From: Microcaldota archaeon
Lineage (GTDB): Archaea; Micrarchaeota; Micrarchaeia; Norongarragalinales; UBA8480
Reading direction: 5' to 3'
DNA length: 5,084 bases
Assembly (NCBI GenBank): GCA_023246885.1
Contig: JAHFHN010000070.1
Coordinates: 1 to 5,084 of the forward strand
Part shown: positions 1 to 5,084 of the stretch, in pieces
Layout of the letters: each line of letters begins with the position of its first letter
Numbering within the stretch: the first letter of the stretch is position 1
The notes under the pieces: generated by a model
What the model was told of the DNA's origin: nothing
Seen by the model: only the letters and a program-made list of their open reading frames with translations
The model's database searches: none
Program-made: the position numbers and the translations under genes

Positions 1-21
1 TGAAAAAAGAAAAAAGTTTCA
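1..21 (-). terminator. Possible U-rich transcription terminator after tRNA-Ala
   Basis: Directly after the discriminator base the transcript strand reads TGAAAC, then two runs of six T split by one C, then TTTCA-type symmetry (TGAAA and TTTCA at the ends). Archaeal RNA polymerase terminates on U-rich tracts without needing a hairpin, so this may end the 16S-tRNA transcript. The window stops at its edge, so continuation to 23S cannot be excluded. Confidence 0.35.
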
Positions 22-109
22 TGGACTCGGCGGGATAATCAGCCGCAGAGACACAAATACAAAAAAATTCTTTCTATTGTCACGCCAATAACGTGGCTTT
101 CTTTTTGAG

Positions 110-131
110 CACAAACGCATTTGCGTTTGTG
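110..131 (-). repeat. Hairpin in tRNA intron 2 (CACAAACGCA stem)
   Basis: Perfect inverted repeat CACAAACGCA (110-119) and TGCGTTTGTG (122-131). It extends outward through TGAG (106-109) and CTCA (133-136) with one bulged base. As RNA it would form a stem of about 9 bp with an AUUU-like tetraloop plus the outer 4 bp. Confidence 0.7.
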
Positions 132-138
132 ACTCAGA

Positions 139-159
139 CACAAGGGCTTTGCCCTTGTG
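139..159 (-). repeat. Hairpin in tRNA intron 2 (CACAAGGGC stem)
   Basis: Perfect 9-bp inverted repeat CACAAGGGC (139-147) / GCCCTTGTG (151-159) with a 3-nt loop. It is the most GC-rich stem in the intron and so a likely structural anchor. Confidence 0.7.
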
Positions 160-191
160 CAGATGGCGCCACGCCTGGCACCTTTTTCTTT

Positions 192-250
192 CTGCATTTG
201 CATAAATGCAAATGACTCGCAAATGCAGAGTCAAATGCCGTTAGGCATTT
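192..250 (-). repeat. Overlapping GCAAATGC inverted repeats in tRNA intron 2
   Basis: Several perfect inverted repeats overlap here: CTGCATTTGC (192-201) with GCAAATGCAG (219-228), CATTTGCAT (195-203) with ATGCAAATG (206-214), TGACTC (213-218) with GAGTCA (228-233), and AAATGCC (233-239) with GGCATTT (244-250). The first three compete for the same bases, so alternative folds are possible. Confidence 0.65.
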
Positions 251-299
251 GCGATTTCAAAGAAAAGGGGCATGGCATTTGAACCCGCGGCCTCGCGCT

Positions 300-393
300 T
301 TCTTGAGAAAGAAAATATTTTCATTACGATAACATTTTCTTTCTTTTTCATGAAAGTTTTTCTTTCTTTTCGCAAAAGAAAGAAAAAGTTTCT
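300..393 (-). other. tRNA-Ala intron 1, canonical position 37/38 (94 nt)
   Basis: Lies just after A37 in the anticodon loop. Around the junctions the anticodon stem CGCGC/GCGCG is followed by a 4-bp central helix, TTTG (399-396) with CAAG (305-302, one G-U pair). The bulges are CA|A (395-393) and AA|A (301-299), the bulge-helix-bulge form cut by archaeal tRNA endonuclease; the second helix AGAAA/TTTCT makes the 5' bulge slightly relaxed. The inside is almost only A/G and T/C tracts that fold into two stems: a perfect 14-bp hairpin with a GCG loop (360-390 region), and an 11-bp stem AGAAAGAAAAT/ATTTTCTTTCT. It has no ORF of substance. The exact cut could shift by one A. Confidence 0.82.
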
Positions 394-429
394 TGCAAAG
401 CGCGCGCGCTACCACTGCGCCACGAGCCC

Positions 430-569
430 ACGCGGTACGGATAGCAACGCCTACTGCGTTGCAACTCCGAACATATGCTGGAATTGAATCCTTAAAGCGA
501 ATTTTTAGTTGAGTGCCTTCCAGAAATTTCTCTTGCTTAGTTAGTTCCAAAATTTTAGTAAAAAATTTT
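430..569 (-). other. 16S-tRNA-Ala transcribed spacer
   Basis: The 140-nt internal spacer between the end of 16S and tRNA G1. It holds two perfect hairpins, one on the 16S 3' end and one 15 nt ahead of the tRNA, and no credible coding sequence. A weak candidate 16S processing stem pairs CTCAAC here (transcript strand of 508-513) with GTTGAG in the leader (2111-2116), and GCAAG (532-536) with CTTGC (2103-2107). I could not build a clean bulge-helix-bulge from it. Confidence 0.6.
444..462 (-). repeat. Hairpin in 16S-tRNA spacer
   Basis: Perfect 7-bp inverted repeat GCAACGC (444-450) / GCGTTGC (456-462) with a 5-nt loop, 15 nt before the first base of tRNA-Ala. A plausible precursor-processing element; too far from a U tract to be a terminator. 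Confidence 0.6.

Positions 570-571
<2 letters not shown>
547..571 (-). repeat. Hairpin overlapping the 16S 3' terminus
   Basis: Perfect 10-bp inverted repeat CCAAAATTTT (547-556) / AAAATTTTGG (562-571) with a 5-nt loop. In the transcript its 5' arm starts with the last CC of the 16S anti-Shine-Dalgarno (571-570). Those bases are therefore paired in the precursor and freed only after 3' maturation. Confidence 0.7.
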
Positions 572-2058
<1,487 letters not shown>

Positions 2059-2205
2059 TGAGGAATGCAGAACAAAACTGCATTCCTATTCTATTCTGAG
2101 TCGCAAGTACCTCAACAACAGAGTTTGCACCCTGCAGCTGAGTTACTTTTGTTAGGAATTGAAATTAACTGGGTTGACACTTTTCTCGTATTTATTTTCT
2201 CAACC
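2059..2205 (-). other. 16S rRNA leader region
   Basis: The non-coding stretch between the TATA-like box and 16S. If transcription starts about 25 nt past the box (near 2183), the leader is roughly 125 nt. Apart from the terminal hairpin it contains CTGCAG/CAGCTG palindromic bits near 2130-2140 and the GTTGAG segment that could pair with the 3' spacer. No ORF is credible here. Confidence 0.5.
2061..2087 (-). repeat. Hairpin abutting the 16S 5' end
   Basis: Perfect 10-bp inverted repeat AGGAATGCAG (2061-2070) / CTGCATTCCT (2078-2087) with a 7-nt loop, ending about 2 nt before the mature 16S start. It probably guides 5' maturation or insulates the leader. Together with the hairpin at the 3' end it brackets the rRNA. 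Confidence 0.65.
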
Positions 2206-2220
2206 GTATATACTAACTTT
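2201..2220 (-). promoter_or_regulatory. Probable rRNA promoter (BRE/TATA-like)
   Basis: The minus strand reads AAAGTTAGTATATACGG. A purine-rich AAAG (BRE-like) precedes GTATATAC (2213-2206), which would bind TBP. Expected start is near 2183. A second AT-rich candidate, AAAATAAATAC, lies about 20 nt downstream. It is the best TATA match between the last upstream ORF and 16S. Based on motif and position only. Confidence 0.5.
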
Positions 2221-2313
2221 GCGTATTTCTAATTGGTTTTCCTACGTCAAACTTGAGACAGAAACCATAACCGAAGTCATGGAGCTTAGTCTGTTTATTC
2301 AAGTTTCCATTGA

Positions 2314-2514
2314 TTAATCTAAATGCAAAAACTTTGCGTAAAATCCACTAAAGGAATTGTATTCAAATTTTTTTGCACTAAAACTGGGATACCTTTCGGT
2401 CTCACCTGGTTTTAAGATGTAACTACGACTGCATTTACCCCAATAAGTCAAATTGACCAGAAAGCCAATAGACAGGATATTTGTACGTAGTAAAATAGCA
2501 GCGCCAAAAGGCAC
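2314..2514 (-). CDS. Doubtful small ORF, 66 aa, GTG start
   Basis: I do not recognise this protein, and it may not be a gene. It opens with GTG at 2514-2512 (no ATG is available, and an in-frame stop lies 5 codons upstream) and ends in TAA. Residues 3-22 are hydrophobic, a possible signal or anchor. The rest is polar with a YWGKCSRSY segment and several aromatics. No Shine-Dalgarno is visible. In its favour, a strong TATA-like TTTAAATA at 2552-2545 predicts a start near 2523, about 9 nt before the GTG, which would fit a nearly leaderless mRNA. Against it are its length, the rare start codon, lack of any family likeness, and its place between an operon end and the rRNA promoter. The TATA box could serve a non-coding transcript or a second rRNA promoter instead. 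Confidence 0.3.
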   Translation of the reverse strand: MPFGAAILLRTNILSIGFLVNLTYWGKCSRSYILKPGETERYPSFSAKKFEYNSFSGFYAKFLHLD

Positions 2515-2544
2515 TGATAAGCTTACTTATTGACTTTAAAATCC

Positions 2545-2552
2545 TATTTAAA
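2545..2552 (-). promoter_or_regulatory. TATA-like box TTTAAATA downstream of the small-protein operon
   Basis: The minus strand reads GGAAGGTTTAAATAGG, with a purine-rich stretch before a near-consensus archaeal TATA box. It sits 14 nt past the stop of the 89-aa gene. The predicted start near 2523 would feed the doubtful 66-aa ORF or give an upstream start for the rRNA transcript. Confidence 0.45.
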
Positions 2553-2565
2553 CCTTCCGGGCATT

Positions 2566-2835
2566 TTACCCTCGGCGAAACGAGCGTTTCCATTGGTCTT
2601 TAAAGAACGATAATGATAGTGTCGAGAGTACAAATCCAATTGTTGGGACAATTGCGTTGGTAAATGGGTTTGAAATTCCAACTGACCACATGAAAATAAC
2701 TATTACAAAGTAAGTCAAAATTGCGATTATCGCTTTTCTTTCGCGGCTAGTTTCCCATTGTTTGTCAAGTTCAACGCGTTTATTGCGTTGTTTTAGTTCA
2801 GCGATTTCTTTTTCTAGTTGGGAAATAGACGCCAT
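2566..2835 (-). CDS. Small coiled-coil / two-helix membrane protein, 89 aa
   Basis: Function unknown. Residues 4-28 form a charged amphipathic coiled coil rich in E, K and L. Residues 26-34 carry QWETSRERK, then a first membrane helix (about 35-53), a short loop with NPFTNAIVPTIGF, a second helix (about 62-78) and a basic tail ending KRSFRRG. This layout (coiled coil, WETS motif, N-AIVPT-GF-LSTL, FFK) matches, from memory, a widespread unnamed family of small proteins in DPANN archaea and candidate-phylum bacteria. That supports a real gene but not a function. The positive tail and N-terminal coiled coil suggest both ends face the cytoplasm. ATG at 2835 follows the upstream stop after 1 nt (TAG-A-ATG), so the two genes are surely co-transcribed. 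No Shine-Dalgarno is seen. Composition matches its neighbours. Confidence 0.8.
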   Translation of the reverse strand: MASISQLEKEIAELKQRNKRVELDKQWETSRERKAIIAILTYFVIVIFMWSVGISNPFTNAIVPTIGFVLSTLSLSFFKDQWKRSFRRG

Positions 2836-2836
2836 T

Positions 2837-3226
2837 CTATCGGCCTAATTGTTTTAGTTTAACTTGATTTTGTTGAATCTTATCTTTTGCCGCTTGCACT
2901 ATTTTTTTGTATTCAGCGACTTTGATTTTTTTCTTTAAATATTTTTTCTTGGCTTTTTTGATCGTTTGTTCAAGTAATAAATTTTCAAGTCGGAGTTCGC
3001 GCTCTTGTACGATTATTTCATCTTCAGAATAATTTGGCGCTTCTTCAATGTACGCAACTGGTTTCTTCAAAATTATTCGAGTGAATAGCAAGTAGAAAAA
3101 AATTATAGCTAGGATTACTATTATCACGTTGAGTAAAAACGGCAGGGACAAAGCGAAGTCGAATAACATATTAAATGGAAAGCAAATAGAGAATAAAAAC
3201 GTAATCAAAAGCCCGACTAAAAACAA
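2837..3226 (-). CDS. Two-helix membrane protein with C-terminal coiled coil, 129 aa
   Basis: Not recognised as a named family. Two hydrophobic helices (about residues 2-24 and 28-52) are followed by a basic stop, ILKK, an acidic linker (IEEAPNYSEDE, 60-70) and a long charged helix (about 66-127). In that helix, KKYLKKKIKVAEYKKIVQ resembles the 'Y-K-I-E-Y-K-L' coiled-coil segments common in small archaeal membrane proteins. The start is TTG at 3226, chosen because it keeps the first helix whole; the frame is open upstream into the DUF998 gene, and the only nearby ATG (residue 20) would cut that helix. It begins 19 nt after the DUF998 gene ends and stops 1 nt before the next ATG, so it sits in the middle of a probable operon. 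Its order, membrane then coiled coil, is the reverse of its downstream partner, so the two may pair through their coils (inference). Confidence 0.7.
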   Translation of the reverse strand: MFLVGLLITFLFSICFPFNMLFDFALSLPFLLNVIIVILAIIFFYLLFTRIILKKPVAYIEEAPNYSEDEIIVQERELRLENLLLEQTIKKAKKKYLKKKIKVAEYKKIVQAAKDKIQQNQVKLKQLGR

Positions 3227-3245
3227 ATTACTAGCTTTATTTTGT

Positions 3246-3797
3246 TTAAGTTTTTTTAATTAAGTATAAACCGAATAACGCCGTGAAAATTAGGTTTAAG
3301 TAAACAAAGACTCTTTCTACGCCACCTTGTCCTAAACCAAAAAAGTTGTTTGTTATTAACAGTAAAAGTGCAACTAGCGAAACTAGCCCAATTAATATGG
3401 AAGCGAAATTGAACGATTTGGGCAGTATTTCATACGTGGAAACAACTGCTAGAATGGATAGAATAAACGCCGTTCCGGAAATTATCGTGTGTAATGGTTG
3501 ATTATTCAAAGGAAATAATGCAATGCCGATTCCACAAATCCCAATTGCAGCAATTAGCAAAGCGAATCGTTTTGTAGTGCTAATTGAATGGAGTAGTAGC
3601 GCCGAAAGGATTAAAGCTAAACTCAAAATTATAACAGAAGTGTTGAACAACGCCGCTGTTTCGCCAACGCCAAGTTCACTTATGAAACTATCGTAAATAT
3701 TGTAACCAGGAATCATCGACTGTGCAATGAATATAACCGCAAAAAACTGCAACGTAGAGGCAAAGAGTAATGCACCTGCGAGTTCGGCTTTTTTCAT
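3246..3797 (-). CDS. DUF998-like six-helix integral membrane protein, 183 aa
   Basis: A polytopic membrane protein of unknown function. Six hydrophobic helices lie at about 6-27, 49-70, 78-96, 102-122, 130-148 and 163-180. The conserved spots I associate with DUF998 (PF06197) are in the right order: IPGYN (29-33) and ISELG (39-43) in the first loop, FN (51-52), FPL (95-97), a histidine at 103 in the following helix, and GGVER (158-162) before the last helix. Length is typical of the family. ATG at 3797 gives MKKAEL, a short basic start. There is no Shine-Dalgarno; an 8-bp inverted repeat containing a TATATA core lies immediately upstream. It follows the protease gene after 36 nt and precedes two small membrane proteins. 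Assignment is by motif memory, not a search. Confidence 0.78.
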   Translation of the reverse strand: MKKAELAGALLFASTLQFFAVIFIAQSMIPGYNIYDSFISELGVGETAALFNTSVIILSLALILSALLLHSISTTKRFALLIAAIGICGIGIALFPLNNQPLHTIISGTAFILSILAVVSTYEILPKSFNFASILIGLVSLVALLLLITNNFFGLGQGGVERVFVYLNLIFTALFGLYLIKKT

Positions 3798-3823
3798 AAT
3801 TCTATCATAAACTATATAGAATT
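3798..3823. promoter_or_regulatory. Inverted repeat with TATA core upstream of the DUF998 gene
   Basis: Perfect 8-bp inverted repeat AATTCTAT (3798-3805) / ATAGAATT (3816-3823) spaced by 10 bp, touching the ATG of the DUF998 gene. Half-site centres are about 18 bp apart, near two helical turns, as for a dimeric repressor operator. TATATA (3813-3818) lies inside one half, but only about 18 nt before the ATG, closer than a leaderless promoter should be. It could also be a weak hairpin at the protease mRNA end; no U tract follows. Confidence 0.4.
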
Positions 3824-3833
3824 AGCACAGTGT

Positions 3834-5084
3834 TTATTTCTTTAGTAAAAGATAAGCTATTCCTGCAACAACTAAAATCCCAACTACAAATACTATTGCG
3901 ATTATTAGACCGAGAATTTCAAACGGAAAGCCAGCAATGAAGCCAAATAGCCCGCCAGCATTTTCTTCGCTTAACGGGGAGTATGGGATTGTTAAGTTCG
4001 AACCGCTGGCTTCAGTTGAAATTGGAACTGTAGATGAAGCTGCGCTTTGCGTTGCAACTTGTAAAGTTTCTGTACACGCATCGCCGAAGAAGTCGCGATT
4101 TGAATCAAGTTGGTCAGGATTAGCAACTGCTGGACAATTATCTAAGTCATCTACTACGCCATCGTCGTCTTGGTCAGAACAACCTTCGTCTATTCCACCA
4201 TTCCCGTTGTTGTCTTGGCCGTCACATGCTTCGCCTAGGAACGGGTATCTTGGAGGGAGTTGTTCGCTTTCCTCCGAAGCTAATCCTAAATTAGCGCGTA
4301 CGTCACTTAGTTCAGTGCAATTGCCTTGCATGTTGCCTAGTTTAACTAAATTATTTTCAGTTAAATTATCTTCTATTCCATATCCAGGACAGCCGATTTG
4401 CAGTACTATTTTATTCCAGTCTTTTCTGCTTTCAAGTAAATCCAATGGACCGGTGTTGTTGAACGGATCAGCGTAATACCCATTTATGCTGACTGTTGGC
4501 GAGCCGCCAATCCTTCCATCGCAGTTCCAGTCGACGGGCGAGCTATTGAGCACAAACCACACTATCATGTTTTTGTTGTTCTTTGTAGAAACGTACATTA
4601 CATCAGAAGCTATACCGTGGCCAGTGTCGAAACATGAGTAGTATGAAGCGGCTTGTTGTTCTGTTGACTGTAATCCTTGTGCTTCGTTTAACCCAGTTGA
4701 CTCGTCTAAATCAGGGAGAGCTTCATTTGAATAATCTAATTTATAGTTCAATGTTCCGGTCGAAATATTGAAGTACGGCACCCCATTAAACTGAAAATGG
4801 TAGTTCATTACGCTGCGATAGTTTGACTTGAAATGCGTATTGTCATACTGTAGTTCCTTATCCTGCCGCCCACCATGCCCAAGTTGAAGCGTATGACCAA
4901 ATTCATGCATTAAAGTTCCAGACTGTGCCGCTACAGTGTCATTAACCGGCAGTGCTACGAAAAAGTTACCGCCAACTTCAGCTTGGCCAGATGAATCATT
5001 GCGCTGTGCACGAATATACCCCAGTGAAAAATTCCAATGCGGTTCTTGTCAAAATTTGTCTTTTTAATGTCAAATAAATACTTG
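3834..5084 (-). CDS. Secreted metzincin-type zinc metalloprotease, C-terminally membrane-anchored; 5' partial, apparent frameshift
   Basis: Likely an extracellular endopeptidase. Counting from the internal Met at 4910, HEFGHTLQLGH (2-12) is the zinc site (three His plus catalytic Glu) and SVMNY (33-37) the Met-turn. A WNCDG segment follows near 127. Residues 227-244 (EACDGQDNN...DEGC) resemble a MopE-type metal-binding motif lacking its middle Cys. Residues 246-279 form a thrombospondin type 3 calcium repeat (DNCPAVANPDQLDSN...GDAC). A Ser/Thr linker, a membrane helix (332-356) and KK end the protein, placing the catalytic part outside the cell. Met-4910 is not the true start: the frame continues upstream to 5048 with family-like SSGQAEVGGN (4992-4966) before a TGA at 5051-5049. 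The other frame from 5083 reads YLFDIKKTNFDKNRIGIFHW, again family-like. One missing base, probably in the C run 5019-5022, explains both. The signal peptide lies beyond the window. Confidence 0.85.

Larger units (their letters stand above)
36..277 (-). other. tRNA-Ala intron 2, T-loop position 59/60 (242 nt)
   Basis: Separates TTCAAA (283-278) from T60 plus CCCGC (35-30). The junction mirrors that of intron 1. The T stem GCGGG/CCCGC is the outer helix, TTCA/TGAT (three of four pairs) the central helix, AA|T and TA|T the bulges, and GCC/GGC starts the inner helix. Excision restores GCGGG-TTCAAAT-CCCGC. Because nt 277 and nt 35 are both T on the transcript strand, the cut may be displaced by one nt. 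The intron contains at least five strong stem-loops and no recognisable LAGLIDADG or other homing-endonuclease ORF. Its size is far above most archaeal tRNA introns I know of, so a gene finder with an intron-length cap would miss this tRNA. Confidence 0.75.
22..429 (-). tRNA. tRNA-Ala (anticodon UGC), interrupted by two introns
   Basis: Decodes GCN alanine codons; tRNA-Ala after 16S is a classic archaeal arrangement. Read on the minus strand, exon 1 is 429-394: acceptor GGGCTCG, D stem GCGC/GCGC with loop AGTGGTA, anticodon stem CGCGC, then TTTGCA. Exon 2 is 299-278: A, GCGCG, AGGCC, T-stem GCGGG, TTCAAA. Exon 3 is 35-22: T, CCCGC, CGAGTCC, discriminator A. Joined, they make a 72-nt tRNA in which every stem pairs fully. 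The acceptor stem holds the G3:U70 wobble that marks tRNA-Ala, and A73 is right for alanine. CCA is not encoded. Without removing the T-loop intron, neither the T stem nor the acceptor stem can close, which is the main argument for the second intron. The alternative is a tRNA gene broken by an insertion, but both junctions have splicing-type geometry and the excision restores a perfect consensus. Confidence 0.9.

Noticed and set aside
19..234. 71-aa minus-strand ORF inside tRNA intron 2 as a possible intron-encoded protein
   Set aside because: No LAGLIDADG or other endonuclease motif, low-complexity basic/aromatic content, and the sequence is made of inverted repeats; it also overlaps exon 3.
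36..277. CRISPR array from the repeated GCAAATGC words
   Set aside because: Repeats are short, irregularly spaced and parts of overlapping hairpins; no constant-length repeat-spacer pattern.
36..277. Box C/D guide RNA within intron 2
   Set aside because: CTGA (D-like) occurs near both 36-42 and 135, but no convincing RTGATGA C box is placed to pair with it.
22..283. Integrated element at a tRNA attachment site instead of an intron
   Set aside because: No duplicated tRNA 3' end, no integrase and no target duplication at 277/35; excision gives a perfect tRNA with BHB-like geometry. Kept only as an alternative.
257..550. 97-aa minus-strand ORF across spacer and tRNA-Ala
   Set aside because: It reads through a clear tRNA gene and intron 1; the Lys/Phe-rich product reflects the purine/pyrimidine hairpin.
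3937..4476. 179-aa plus-strand ORF opposite the protease
   Set aside because: A shadow of the protease frame; Ser/Pro-rich antisense translation with no domain, while the minus strand has clear motifs.
5019..5036. Programmed -1 frameshift in the protease
   Set aside because: Neither the T run nor the G run gives a proper X XXY YYZ heptamer in the right phase, and no downstream structure is evident; an indel is simpler.

Overview
The window most likely comes from a small-genome archaeon of the DPANN type. The evidence is a clearly archaeal 16S rRNA gene on the minus strand, BHB-type tRNA introns, archaeal TATA-like elements, no clear Shine-Dalgarno sites, and small membrane proteins of kinds I associate with DPANN genomes. 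I cannot fix the phylum by eye. All supportable genes lie on the minus strand, so transcription runs from high to low coordinates.

Layout in transcription order: (1) 5084-3834, the C-terminal part of a secreted, membrane-anchored zinc metalloprotease. It is cut by the window edge and carries an apparent 1-nt frameshift near 5020. (2) 3797-3246, a six-helix DUF998-like membrane protein. (3) 3226-2837 and 2835-2566, two small proteins separated by 1 nt, one ordered membrane then coiled coil, the other coiled coil then membrane. (4) 2514-2314, a doubtful small ORF behind a good TATA-like box. (5) About 2213-2059, the rRNA promoter and leader, with a perfect hairpin against the 16S 5' end. (6) 2058-570, a complete 16S rRNA gene of about 1489 nt. 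(7) 569-430, a spacer with two perfect hairpins. (8) 429-22, a tRNA-Ala(UGC) gene interrupted twice.

The main discovery is the tRNA-Ala. A conventional look sees only a 5' half ending in the TGC anticodon. Removing a 94-nt intron at 37/38 and a 242-nt intron in the T loop at 59/60 leaves a perfect 72-nt tRNA-Ala. It has a fully paired acceptor stem including G3:U70, a fully paired T stem, a TTCAAAT loop and discriminator A73. Both junctions fold into closely similar bulge-helix-bulge layouts. The 242-nt intron is a chain of perfect hairpins with a recurring GCAAATGC word and no credible ORF.

The 16S and tRNA-Ala probably share one precursor, matured by hairpin and BHB processing. A U-rich tract follows the tRNA, so the 23S gene may be unlinked, but the window ends there. 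The four protein genes upstream all look envelope-related (protease, DUF998, two coiled-coil membrane proteins). They could be partly co-transcribed, most clearly the last two.
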